From Paenibacillus tyrphae (GTDB taxonomy: Bacteria > Bacillota > Bacilli > Paenibacillales > NBRC-103111), in NCBI RefSeq assembly GCF_027925525.1, contig NZ_BSDJ01000011.1, positions 186,001 to 250,000 of the forward strand: DNA of 64,000 nucleotides. Reading direction: 5' to 3'. Below, one piece after another: positions 55,337-63,013 of this stretch. The number at the start of each line of letters is the position of its first letter. Positions within the stretch are counted from its first letter, which is position 1. The position numbers and the translations under genes are program-made. The notes under the pieces are model-generated. The model was not told the origin of the DNA and did not search any database. It worked only from the letters and a program-made list of their open reading frames with translations.

Positions 55337-55984
55337 ATGGATTACTACGACCCCGAGGTTCGCGCCCAATTGGCGCTGTATGGCCACGCCATGTCTTCCT
55401 TGTGCATGAAAGGACAGATGGCTTTCTCGCTGGCCAAAAACATGCAAGCGGTGTTCGAAAACAAGCGGCGTCTTCAAAGTGCGTTAGAGCTGTGGGAAAT
55501 TGAAAATTCCGCCGCATTGAAAGCCGAGCTCCAGTGGCTGTTCGAAACCGGGGTGCGGAAAGAGTTCGAAGATTGCGAAATGCTGCTATCGGGGCTTGGC
55601 GACACGGAACGAAGCGGCTATTTGGAGTCGCTTCCATCGGGTGAGGCTCATACGGACAAGCTGCACGTCGCGGCCTATTATTTATCACGTCTGCCCGTGA
55701 AGGGGATTGCGGCGTTCGACTATTCTTGGTGCGTCTATTTGTGCTGTGCTGGCTATCGTCTCGGCTATTTGTCCGAAGAGGACCAATGGAGAATCGTTTC
55801 GATGTGCGTCAGACATGCCCGCATTGCTTATGCAAGCTGGAAGGACTATATCATTGGTTTTGCGGCAGGCGCCGACTTCCATCAAGCTTCTTCTTCCTTA
55901 GACTATGTGAAAAAATACAAGGATTTTTTTGTGAAGCTGCTTACGGCACCGGAGAGTCCTTTGGGGCAGGTCAACTTGAGATAA
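55337..55984 (+). CDS. DUF1266-family protein (copy 2)
   Basis: A 215-residue paralogue of the 53277 gene. The DUF1266-like core (about 123-182) reads GIAAFDYSWCVYLCCAGYRL, GYLSEEDQW and YASWKDYIIGFAAGADF. The N-terminal half carries AMSSLCMKGQMAFSLAKNM, matching copy 1's TSLCIVGKFGDYFL. No membrane segment or signal peptide. It is the last gene of the hscC operon, 46 bases after the second J-like gene. AAAGGAGG lies 15 bases before the ATG with no in-frame start nearer. About 180 bases of apparently empty sequence follow before copA. Confidence 0.8.
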   Translation: MDYYDPEVRAQLALYGHAMSSLCMKGQMAFSLAKNMQAVFENKRRLQSALELWEIENSAALKAELQWLFETGVRKEFEDCEMLLSGLGDTERSGYLESLPSGEAHTDKLHVAAYYLSRLPVKGIAAFDYSWCVYLCCAGYRLGYLSEEDQWRIVSMCVRHARIAYASWKDYIIGFAAGADFHQASSSLDYVKKYKDFFVKLLTAPESPLGQVNLR

Positions 55985-56162
55985 GCGCTTATCTAAGGGA
56001 CAAAAAGTCGATTTATAAGCTCAAAAACGATTCAGCGCGGCTGCTCTCCTTTCTTTTCATTGGGATGCGGGCGCGTTTCTTTGTCATGAAAATCGCCGCT
56101 CGTCCATATAAATTAACGATGACCGGCTGCTGGAGCCTCGATCGGAATGGAGTGAGACGCGA

Positions 56163-58382
56163 ATGAGCGGACAAGCGGATTTGAGCAGGATAACGCTGCA
56201 TGTTACCGGTATGACGTGCGCGGCTTGCGCCGCACGCATCGAGAAGGCGGTCGGCAAAATGGAAGGCGTGACGGAGGTCAGCGTCAATATTGCTATGGAG
56301 CGGGCGGTCGTCTTGCTGGATGCGAAGCGGGTTCGGGTAGAGCAAATCGAAGCGCGCATCGCGCAGCTCGGATTTGGCGCCTGCCTGCTGAATTCGGACG
56401 ATGGGAAGTCAGCCGAAAGCCGCGAAGAAATTCGTCGCAGCCGGGCAATGTTCCTGCTCTCGCTTGCTTTTACGCTGCCTTTCTTCTGGGCGATGGTCCC
56501 GCATCATGTTGTTTCTTTTTCGCCCTGGGTACCCGAGCTGCTGGCGAACCCCTGGTTTCAGCTTGCGCTTGCCGTTCCGGTGCAGTTCGGTTTCGGTCTC
56601 CCTTTTTACATCCGGGCCTACGAAGCTTTGAAAAACGGAAGCGCGAATATGGATGTGCTGATTGTTCTGGGCACGTCAACGGCCTTTTTTTATAGTCATT
56701 ATTTGTTGTTTCATCCTGGGCAGGCCATGATGGGGAGTGGGCACCATAGCCCGTACTATTTCGATACGAGTACCATGATTATTACGATCGTATGGCTTGG
56801 CCGGTGGATCGAAGCGTCCGCCCGGAAGCGCACGGCGGATAGCCTCTCGCAGCTTCATGCGATGCAGACGGACACGGCCTGCATGCTGACCCCGGACAGC
56901 GAATGCCGGGTCCCGGTAAGCATGCTGAAAGAAGGCGACCTGCTTCGCGTTCGTCCCGGCGAGCGGGTGCCTCTCGACGGTATCGTCGCGCAGGGAATAT
57001 CCGCGGTGGACGAATCGCTAATCACCGGGGAAAGCATGCCGGTTAAGAAACGAAAAGGAGACCGAGTCATCGGCGGAACCTTGAATGGTTCCGGCGTGCT
57101 GGAAATCCGTGTCCTGCACACGACCGGCCAAAGCACGGTAACCCGGATGATTCGGATGGTGGAAGAAGCGCAGAATGCAAAAGCGCCGATTCAGCGCGTC
57201 GCCGACAAAATTGCCGCGGTGTTTGTTCCGGTCATTGCCGTTACGGCCGTATGCACCTTTTTATACTGGTACGGATTGGGTGAGCCGGGTGCCGCGGGCG
57301 GGGCTTTGGAGAAGGCTATTGCCGTACTGCTGATTGCTTGTCCATGCGCCTTGGGACTGGCGACGCCGGTATCCATTCTCGTTGCATCGGGCCGCGCAGC
57401 TCAGAAGGGGATCGTTTACAAGGGAGGAGCCGCACTGGAGCGGCTTCATCAAACGGATATTCTTTTGTTCGATAAAACGGGGACGGTGACGCTCGGGATA
57501 CCCAAGGTGACCGATGTCATTGCCGCAGAAGGCGAAACGCAGGCCACACTGTTGAGCAAGCTCGCGGGCGCGGAACAGCTCTCCGAGCATCCGCTCTCGC
57601 GTGCGGTTGTCGAAGAGGCCGAGAGGCGGGGATTGCGGGTGCCTGACTGCGGCAGCTTCATGGCGGTTCCCGGCCGCGGGGTTCGGGCGGAGGTGCACGG
57701 CCGGGGGATCGTCGCAGGGACTCGACGTTGGCTGGAGGAGCAGGGCATCCCTTTTGCGGGAACGGAAAAGGTAACCGGTCCGCTGCGCAGCCAAGGGAAA
57801 CAGCTGATCTATGTGGCGGTGGACGGCCGTCCGGCCGGGGTCGTCGCTCTCGCCGATACGCTTCGGCCGACGGCAGCATCGGCGCTGCGGCAGCTCAAAA
57901 AGCAGGGAATGGACATCCGGCTGGTAACCGGAGATCATGATGCGGCGGCTAAAGCGGTTGCGGAACGGCTTGGAAATGTTCGGTATTATGCGGATATGCT
58001 TCCGGACCAAAAGCTCGGGCTCGTCCGACGGCTGCAGAGCCAAGGGAAGCGGGTAACCATGGTCGGCGACGGCGTAAACGACGCGCCGGCGCTCGCGGCC
58101 GCAGATATCGGCGTAGCCGTCGGTAACGGAACGGATGTGGCCAAGGCGGCCGCTGATGTGCACTTGTTAAAAAGCGACTTGAAAGCCATGGCCGACGCTG
58201 TACGGATCAGTCGAAAAACGATGGTAAATATTTACCAAAATATGGTTCTCTCTTTCTGTTACAACGCTTTGGCGATTCCTGCGGCCTTAAGCGGTCATCT
58301 GGCGCCATGGATGGCCTGCACGGCAATGGCATTAAGCTCTTTGACGGTCATTATTAACGCACTTCGGCTGAAACGGGTGTAA
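56163..58382 (+). CDS. copA: Copper-translocating P1B-type ATPase (CopA/CcoI-like)
   Basis: Heavy-metal ATPase of 739 residues that pumps Cu(I) out of the cytoplasm. It has one N-terminal metal-binding domain with [15 protein letters not shown] near residue 18. The membrane ion motif is [15 protein letters not shown], the phosphorylation site FDKTGTVT, and the hinge [20 protein letters not shown]. The terminal helices end [15 protein letters not shown], and the YN and MxxSS residues fit copper specificity. Eight membrane segments are expected. The adjacent SafE-type gene suggests a CcoI-like role in loading copper for an oxidase rather than pure detoxification; no oxidase genes are in view. 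Confidence 0.92.
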   Translation: MSGQADLSRITLHVTGMTCAACAARIEKAVGKMEGVTEVSVNIAMERAVVLLDAKRVRVEQIEARIAQLGFGACLLNSDDGKSAESREEIRRSRAMFLLSLAFTLPFFWAMVPHHVVSFSPWVPELLANPWFQLALAVPVQFGFGLPFYIRAYEALKNGSANMDVLIVLGTSTAFFYSHYLLFHPGQAMMGSGHHSPYYFDTSTMIITIVWLGRWIEASARKRTADSLSQLHAMQTDTACMLTPDSECRVPVSMLKEGDLLRVRPGERVPLDGIVAQGISAVDESLITGESMPVKKRKGDRVIGGTLNGSGVLEIRVLHTTGQSTVTRMIRMVEEAQNAKAPIQRVADKIAAVFVPVIAVTAVCTFLYWYGLGEPGAAGGALEKAIAVLLIACPCALGLATPVSILVASGRAAQKGIVYKGGAALERLHQTDILLFDKTGTVTLGIPKVTDVIAAEGETQATLLSKLAGAEQLSEHPLSRAVVEEAERRGLRVPDCGSFMAVPGRGVRAEVHGRGIVAGTRRWLEEQGIPFAGTEKVTGPLRSQGKQLIYVAVDGRPAGVVALADTLRPTAASALRQLKKQGMDIRLVTGDHDAAAKAVAERLGNVRYYADMLPDQKLGLVRRLQSQGKRVTMVGDGVNDAPALAAADIGVAVGNGTDVAKAAADVHLLKSDLKAMADAVRISRKTMVNIYQNMVLSFCYNALAIPAALSGHLAPWMACTAMALSSLTVIINALRLKRV

Positions 58383-58405
58383 TTGAAGAAGGCGGGGAAG
58401 AGAAG

Positions 58406-59092
58406 ATGGCGATCGGCGTTCATGATCTCACGCTGGCTTTGGTTGCCGGGTTGCTCGGCGCGCCGCACTGCATCGGAATGTGCGGTGCAACCGTCTCCGG
58501 CTTTGCACTGCAAGCGAAGGCGAGTCCGCTGCGCTCCGTTCTGGCTTACAATACCGGCAGGATTGTTACCTACGCTGCGCTGGGGGCGTTTATGGGCGCG
58601 GTCGGCTCGTTCGTCGATGGTGCGGGAAAGCTGGCGAATGTGCAGGGGGCAGCGAGCTTATTAGGCGGCTGTCTTATTTTGCTATGGGCTTTGCGGCGTA
58701 TCGCTCTCCCGCTGCATAGACTGGACCCGCATCGGCTGCCGCTTGTCCGGGGGCTTACGGTACGGTACCGGACGGCTGAGGAGGCCGGAGCCGCGTTCGT
58801 AAGCGGTCTGCTGCTTGGATTCCTTCCCTGTGGGTTGACCTATGCGATGGAAATGAATGCGGCGGCGAGCGCAAGTCCCATGCATGGCTTGGTGCTTATG
58901 CTGCTGTTCGGTTTGGGCACCGTGCCTGCACTGGTTTTCGTCGGGCTGTTTGCGGGCAAATTGAACAAGCGGCTGCGGAGCAAGGCTGCCATGGCCGGCC
59001 AATTCTTAGCCGTCTGGATCGGAGTGCTGTCCGTACTGCGGGGCTTGGCTGCGGCCGGATGGATTCCCAGTGTTCATCCCTGGCTTTGGTGA
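58406..59092 (+). CDS. SafE-family membrane protein (COG2836, sulfite exporter TauE/SafE type)
   Basis: Integral membrane protein of 228 residues with about six hydrophobic segments. The repeated motif GLLGAPHCIGMCGATVSGF near residue 15 and GLLLGFLPCGLTYAMEMNAA near residue 133 are diagnostic: paired HCxGMCG and LPCGL elements, with cysteines suited to metal or thiol transfer. Members of this family sit beside copper ATPases in cbb3 oxidase assembly loci (CcoS/CcoI neighbourhood). It starts 24 bases after copA with GGGGAAGAG upstream, so it is co-transcribed with it. A role in copper delivery is inferred. Confidence 0.88.
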   Translation: MAIGVHDLTLALVAGLLGAPHCIGMCGATVSGFALQAKASPLRSVLAYNTGRIVTYAALGAFMGAVGSFVDGAGKLANVQGAASLLGGCLILLWALRRIALPLHRLDPHRLPLVRGLTVRYRTAEEAGAAFVSGLLLGFLPCGLTYAMEMNAAASASPMHGLVLMLLFGLGTVPALVFVGLFAGKLNKRLRSKAAMAGQFLAVWIGVLSVLRGLAAAGWIPSVHPWLW

Positions 59093-59212
59093 TAAATTGT
59101 AAGGGATTGTCCCCAAAACCGTCATAAATCAAGTAAAAAATAGCCCGGGGGAGTCATAGGCAGGCGCCGGACGATTCGATACAGTGAAAGCAGGCTAGGG
59201 AAAAACCGGAAA

Positions 59213-59671
59213 TTAGCGGACGGCGGCAAAAGGAAAACGGACCTGGAGCGATTGGTCTCCGGCCGTTATTGACACGTCAGCAACGGACGAGCCCGGCATG
59301 AGCGGAATGCCTTCGCCGACGTACCGGCCAGCCTCCGTTTCCGTCAGGGTAAAGGGGCTCGCGCCGCATAGCATTTGCGGCATCGAGATGGTGGCGGCCA
59401 AGGTCGCTTTGCTCACCGGCCGGCCCGCCGCGTCGTGAAGCGTGACGGTAAACGTGGCGGGCTTCAGCGCTGTGGCCGGGCTCGGGTGAAGCGCTACTTG
59501 AATGCGGTAGCCTTCTACCATAAAATCCGAGACCGGCGGGAACTGTGGGGAGGTGGCGGCGAATTGCCGGAAGCCGAACCAAGTCCCGAGGACGATTATG
59601 GCACTTAGGCCGAAGAGGCGAAGCCAAGTGGTGTTGGGCATAGCGGCCGTATCCCTGCCTTTCGGGGTCAT
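59213..59671 (-). CDS. FixH/YtkA-like membrane-anchored protein
   Basis: The only minus-strand gene in the window. It encodes 152 residues with one N-terminal membrane segment (about 19-35, LFGLSAIIVLGTWFGF) and an outside beta-sandwich domain. The pattern YRIQVALHPSPATAL, FTVTLHDAAGRPVS, ATISMPQMLCGA and TLTETEAGRYVGEG fits YtkA/FixH-like domains found near copper and oxidase assembly genes. The MPQM-Cys cluster could bind copper. It converges with the SafE gene and diverges from the cytochrome c gene. The start is uncertain: Met at 59641 is an alternative, and neither has a clear ribosome binding site. Confidence 0.7.
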   Translation of the reverse strand: MTPKGRDTAAMPNTTWLRLFGLSAIIVLGTWFGFRQFAATSPQFPPVSDFMVEGYRIQVALHPSPATALKPATFTVTLHDAAGRPVSKATLAATISMPQMLCGASPFTLTETEAGRYVGEGIPLMPGSSVADVSITAGDQSLQVRFPFAAVR

Positions 59672-59733
59672 ATCGTTTCATATGTATCCCGGGTCAAGCT
59701 CCAATATTCCTTAAAACAAAGGTGGTAATGGTC

Positions 59734-60081
59734 ATGAAGCGAGCCTGGATCCCATTGGCGGCCGGATTGCTGTTGTTAGCCGGACTTACAACGGCTTGCG
59801 GCGGGGACAAAAGCGGTGCGCCGACGAACGCCCCCTCCAAGGCGGCAGCCGGCGAAGCGTCTAACGCGGAGGCGATCTACAAGGCGAACTGCGTCTCCTG
59901 TCACGGAGCCGATCTTTCGGGTAAAGTCGGTCCCAATCTTCAGAAGACGGGGGCCAAGCTGAGCCAAGAACAAATCACGGCCAAGATTCAGAACGGAGGC
60001 GGGGGAATGCCTTCCTACAAAAATACGTTGAAGGAGCCGGAAATTCAGGCACTGACGGAGTGGTTATCCGCCAAGAAGTAA
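59734..60081 (+). CDS. Lipoprotein cytochrome c (c551 type)
   Basis: A 115-residue mono-heme cytochrome c attached to the outer membrane face through a lipobox. The N-terminus MKRAWIPLAAGLLLLAGLTTAC is a lipoprotein signal with the modified cysteine near residue 22. After a Ser/Ala linker comes the heme motif NCVSCHG near residue 50 and the distal methionine in GGGGMPSYKNTL near residue 90. It resembles B. subtilis CccB and would pass electrons to a terminal oxidase. Of three closely spaced starts (59722, 59728, 59734), the last has the best distance from AAAGGTGG. Confidence 0.92.
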   Translation: MKRAWIPLAAGLLLLAGLTTACGGDKSGAPTNAPSKAAAGEASNAEAIYKANCVSCHGADLSGKVGPNLQKTGAKLSQEQITAKIQNGGGGMPSYKNTLKEPEIQALTEWLSAKK

Positions 60082-60087
60082 CCGAAG

Positions 60088-60125
60088 GGAGCGCGTCCCG
60101 CCGAGCGGACGCCTCTCTTTTTTTG
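60088..60125 (+). terminator. Rho-independent terminator after the cytochrome c gene
   Basis: GCGTCC (60093-60098) with GGACGC (60107-60112), outer GAG/CTC, then TCTTTTTTT. Confidence 0.85.
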
Positions 60126-60283
60126 GCTGATCCGGAGGAGAGAAGGCGGTATAGCAGCGGCCGCTTCATGAAATTGTCAAGGTTATCGCAGCAGCGGAGT
60201 GTTTTTTCGTTGGAAATTGTGGTATTTTGGTAAACAAACGGTTAAACTATACTGTTGATTCGAAAGGGGTTTGAACAGAAACT
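60126..60283 (+). promoter_or_regulatory. Intergenic region with a candidate -10 for the 60284-60693 pair
   Basis: TATACT at 60248-60253 is a plausible -10 about 30 bases before the first gene; the -35 (TTTGGT near 60226) is weak. Nothing else is seen. Confidence 0.4.
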
Positions 60284-60472
60284 ATGGCAACTATCATTTT
60301 GATTGTTTGCTTGCTTGTTATGGGCACGTTTTTCAGCTTGGCTTTCGTGTGGCTGTTTCAGAAAAAAAAGGGACTTGCCATCAGTTTTACGATCCTGGGC
60401 CTCGTAAGCGCATTCGTGTTCTATTACGCCATTTTTCAGGGTTGGCTTGAGCTGCCGGAGCAGTACGGATGA
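60284..60472 (+). CDS. Small membrane protein, two predicted helices
   Basis: A 62-residue hydrophobic protein with two membrane segments, ILIVCLLVMGTFFSLAFVWL and ISFTILGLVSAFVFYYAIF, joined by a short basic loop (FQKKKGL). No family is recognised. It overlaps the YwbE gene by four bases (ATGA), so the two are coupled. GAAAGGGG lies upstream of the ATG at a rather long distance. Confidence 0.75.
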   Translation: MATIILIVCLLVMGTFFSLAFVWLFQKKKGLAISFTILGLVSAFVFYYAIFQGWLELPEQYG

Positions 60473-60693
60473 GCGACGGACGCAAGCGTGCGAACGTTTT
60501 TCCAGGCGCCGAGGTGCTCATCGTCCTGAAGCAGGATCAGCGGACGGGAAAACTGACGCGCGGCATCGTGAAGGATCTGCTGACGAATTCGGCGACGCAC
60601 CCGCACGGCATCAAGGTGCGTTTGATGGACGGACAAGTCGGCCGGGTCAAGGAAATCGTCAATCCGGCAACCGTAAAGCCGGAGCAGAAATAA
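60469..60693 (+). CDS. ywbE: YwbE-family protein
   Basis: A 74-residue protein of the YwbE family. The conserved core VLIVLKQDQRTGKL, GIVKDLLTNSATHPHGIKV and DGQVGRVKEI is close to invariant in homologues. It looks like a small beta-barrel (KOW/SH3-like), and function is unknown. It starts inside the stop of the small membrane protein gene. Confidence 0.88.
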   Translation: MSDGRKRANVFPGAEVLIVLKQDQRTGKLTRGIVKDLLTNSATHPHGIKVRLMDGQVGRVKEIVNPATVKPEQK

Positions 60694-60756
60694 TCATGCC
60701 TCTCCCTGCGTATCCTGTAGCGTCTGCTATAAAAAAGCGAAGGGGAGAGCGCTTTT

Positions 60757-61155
60757 ATGTCAGTTTGTCCGCTTCCGCCGGTGCCGTACGTTCCGCGACC
60801 GCCGGCTCATGCCCACGCGTTCATTGGCTTCACCTCCGTGGCAGTGAGGCATTTCCATGGAGTCGAGATGTTCGTCTATGCAGTCAACGGAGACGGGATG
60901 GACGGGCACGTGCACAGGTATCAGGGGCATACAAAAATGGCTATGGGCCACTTTCACCGTTTCATCGGGATGACAGGACCGCCGATTACGCTGCCGGACG
61001 GCTCTCATTATCATGAGATCGACGGGCTGACGGACGACGAGCCGTTCGAGTTTAAGCAAAATTATTACAAGACCGTGCTATCGGTCAAAAAGCACACGCA
61101 CAAATTTGGAGGACGAACGGGAACGGGGATCGGCTATGAGCCTCTGGGCTGGTGA
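60757..61155 (+). CDS. YmaF-like histidine-rich protein with six HxH motifs
   Basis: A 132-residue soluble protein with six HxH motifs spread along it (HAH, HFH, HVH, HFH, HYH, HTH), separated by similar short segments such as GHVHRYQGHTKMAMGHFHRF. The organisation matches the YmaF family of Bacillota (function unknown). The regular histidine pairs predict metal binding (Zn, Ni, Cu or Co). No signal peptide is visible. The ATG follows AAGGGGAGAG. Neighbouring genes for nickel sensing, copper and chromate transport make a metal role plausible but not proven. Confidence 0.8.
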   Translation: MSVCPLPPVPYVPRPPAHAHAFIGFTSVAVRHFHGVEMFVYAVNGDGMDGHVHRYQGHTKMAMGHFHRFIGMTGPPITLPDGSHYHEIDGLTDDEPFEFKQNYYKTVLSVKKHTHKFGGRTGTGIGYEPLGW

Positions 61156-61165
61156 GTTATTTTCT

Positions 61166-61198
61166 GACGCGGATTGGGATGATCCGGGTCTTTTTTTT
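61166..61198 (+). terminator. Rho-independent terminator after the YmaF-like gene
   Basis: GACGCGGAT (61166-61174) faces ATCCGGGTC (61182-61190), followed by eight Ts. Confidence 0.85.
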
Positions 61199-61418
61199 GT
61201 TGGTCTTGTTTGTTTTGAAATTCAATGTATTCAGATCGACATTGTAAACATAATTCCAATGTGATTGAAACTAAGGATTTGTTGTCTATCCAAGATCATT
61301 CCATAAGGCTCGTTTGAATATATTTTAGGATCGTCCAGGAAAACGGATGAAAACATTATTCCAAAATGAATTAAAGTAAGATATACTTAAAAGGACAACG
61401 AGGAACGGGGGGAGCAAG
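61199..61418 (+). promoter_or_regulatory. AT-rich region with candidate promoter for the chromate transporter genes
   Basis: TTCCAA at 61359-61364, 17-base spacer, TATACT at 61382-61387, about 30 bases before the first transporter gene. No small gene is seen in the remainder. Confidence 0.45.
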
Positions 61419-62069
61419 ATGAAATCATGGCTTAGGAAACTGAGGCCGTTGGGGTCGATCTTTTGGACCTTTTGCAAAATCAGTCCGGTCACGTTCGGCG
61501 GCGGCTACGCGATGATCCCTGTCATGGAGCGGGAGGTCGTCGGCAAAAGGCGCTGGATCGAACCCGACGAGATGAGCGGCGTCTTATCGATAGCCGGATC
61601 GGCTCCGGGCGGTGTAGGCGTCAACGCGGCGGCGTTCATCGGTTACCGGCTGGCCGGGGTGCCGGGAGCCGCGGTGGCGGTCGGCGGAATGACGCTGCCG
61701 GCCTTTTTGATCGTTTTTTTGCTGAGTCTTGTGTTCCGGGAGATCTATGATCTTCCGAAAGTGGCTGCGGCTTTTCAAGGCATTCAAGCGGCGATTGCCG
61801 CCTTGATCATCATTTCGGCGTATAACATGGGGAAAAGCTCTGTCGTGGACCGAACGACGCTGGCTACGGCGGCCTTTACGGTCGTGCTGCTGCTTGTTTT
61901 TCATGTGCATCCGATGCTGGTTATTTTGATTGGACTTGTGATCGGGCATTTGTTTGTCCGTTTGAAACGAAAGCTTGGCCAGCGTCCACTCGAACCTAAG
62001 GACGAAGAACCTCCGGCGGCCGGACACGGCTATAAATATGCGGATTACTTTATTGCGGACGGGATTTAA
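61419..62069 (+). CDS. Chromate transporter, short-chain subunit 1
   Basis: CHR-family membrane protein of 216 residues, one half of a classical ChrA. The signature FGGGYAMIPVMEREVV is near residue 27, with GSAPGGVGVNAAAFIGYRLAG following. About six hydrophobic segments. Paired half-size CHR genes usually function together as heterodimers that expel chromate, though some are of unknown specificity. The second half starts 15 bases later. A GGGGGGAGC site precedes the ATG. Confidence 0.88.
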   Translation: MKSWLRKLRPLGSIFWTFCKISPVTFGGGYAMIPVMEREVVGKRRWIEPDEMSGVLSIAGSAPGGVGVNAAAFIGYRLAGVPGAAVAVGGMTLPAFLIVFLLSLVFREIYDLPKVAAAFQGIQAAIAALIIISAYNMGKSSVVDRTTLATAAFTVVLLLVFHVHPMLVILIGLVIGHLFVRLKRKLGQRPLEPKDEEPPAAGHGYKYADYFIADGI

Positions 62070-62084
62070 AACGGGGTGACGGAT

Positions 62085-62621
62085 ATGCTATGGAGCTTGT
62101 TTGCGGTGTTTCTTAAAATCGGTCTTGTCTCGTTCGGCGGAGGGTATGCGATGATTCCGCTGATTCGGCATGAGGTGCTGGTCCACGGCTGGATGGAGGA
62201 GCGGCAGTTTACGGATACCGTCGCATTGGCGGGGATGGCTCCCGGACCGATTGCGACGAACAGCGCCACCTTGATCGGCTACGAAGCCGCCGGCGTTCCC
62301 GGTGCGATCCTGTCGACGCTTGGCATGGTGCTGCCGTCGCTGGCAATAATCGTGCTTATCGCCGCGTTCTTTTTCCGAATGCAGCAGCGGCAATGGGTCA
62401 AAGCGACCTTCTACGGACTGAAGCCGGTAGTGACCGGGATGATCGTTTACGCGGCCATTCATTTCAGCTTGCCGGGAAGCGGAGCCGATTGGATGAGCTG
62501 GCATACGGTCGGGATGCTGATTATTTTGGCGGTATGTCTCGGCGCTCTGATCAAATACCGCCTGCATCCGCTCGCGGTGATCGTCCTCTCGGGCGTGCTC
62601 GGAATTGCTTTTTTTCAATAA
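62085..62621 (+). CDS. Chromate transporter, short-chain subunit 2
   Basis: Second half-size CHR protein, 178 residues. It has its own signature FGGGYAMIPLIRHEVLVHGW near residue 18 and GMAPGPIATNSATLIGYEAAG, and hydrophobic segments to the C-terminus. It lies 15 bases downstream of subunit 1. ATG 62085 has ACGGGGTGA as ribosome binding site; GTG 62076 lies inside that site. A terminator-like hairpin follows. Confidence 0.88.
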   Translation: MLWSLFAVFLKIGLVSFGGGYAMIPLIRHEVLVHGWMEERQFTDTVALAGMAPGPIATNSATLIGYEAAGVPGAILSTLGMVLPSLAIIVLIAAFFFRMQQRQWVKATFYGLKPVVTGMIVYAAIHFSLPGSGADWMSWHTVGMLIILAVCLGALIKYRLHPLAVIVLSGVLGIAFFQ

Positions 62622-62641
62622 TTCGAGAGGCGTACAGGCTG

Positions 62642-62670
62642 AGCCCCGTTTGTGGGGCTCAGGCTGTTGA
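62642..62670 (+). terminator. Terminator-like hairpin after the chromate transporter genes
   Basis: AGCCCC with GGGGCT around GTTTGT at about 62642-62660. No clean U-tract follows. A near-copy of this hairpin (AGCCCC-GTTTAT-GGGGCT, 62935-62952) lies on the other side of the structured element. Confidence 0.5.
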
Positions 62671-62706
62671 GAAAGTGGTCATTATAAAAAATAGAAAACA
62701 TACGGA

Positions 62707-62888
62707 GGTGGGGTATCTACTGGAGGAGCGATAGCGTTCGCCTTTGTCTGCGGGAAATATCCGCTACTAAGCGGCTTCAATCAAAGTTTCCAGCTGACCC
62801 GGGGTCCCCGCAAAGTACTCGGACTAAGCTTCCCCGATTCAACTTCACTTTGTGGGGTGGAGCAGCGACCGGAAGTAGATACCCCACC
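62707..62888 (+). repeat. Structured intergenic element, copy B
   Basis: A self-complementary element between the chromate transporter genes and hrpB. The outer stem is a perfect 15 bp: GGTGGGGTATCTACT (62707-62721) with AGTAGATACCCCACC (62874-62888). The conserved block at 62722-62753 is 29 of 32 identical to copy A, and CAGCGACCGGA (62863-62873) is the conserved 3' block. A small hairpin CCGCT-ACTA-AGCGG (62761-62774) replaces copy A's CAC-TAA-GTG hairpin and keeps the ACTAAG core. An extra segment at about 62780-62860 is absent from copy A. No reading frame is convincing. Confidence 0.75.
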
Positions 62889-62968
62889 ACCTCTTATCCT
62901 CTATTACCTCAATTGCCCACGTTCTCAACAAGCTCAGCCCCGTTTATGGGGCTTTCTTTGTGCGGTTA

Positions 62969-62977
62969 TGGTACAAT
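62969..62977 (+). promoter_or_regulatory. Extended -10 element upstream of hrpB
   Basis: TGGTACAAT at 62969-62977 fits an extended -10 promoter about 37 bases before the ATG. Confidence 0.45.
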
Positions 62978-63013
62978 AAAAACCGAATTTGCCGTACGTT
63001 GGAGTGAACGAAC

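Noticed and set aside
55726..56166. A 146-codon frame overlapping the end of the second DUF1266 gene and the gap before copA
   Set aside because: Most of it lies in another frame over a supported gene, and the remainder lacks a ribosome binding site and recognisable features.
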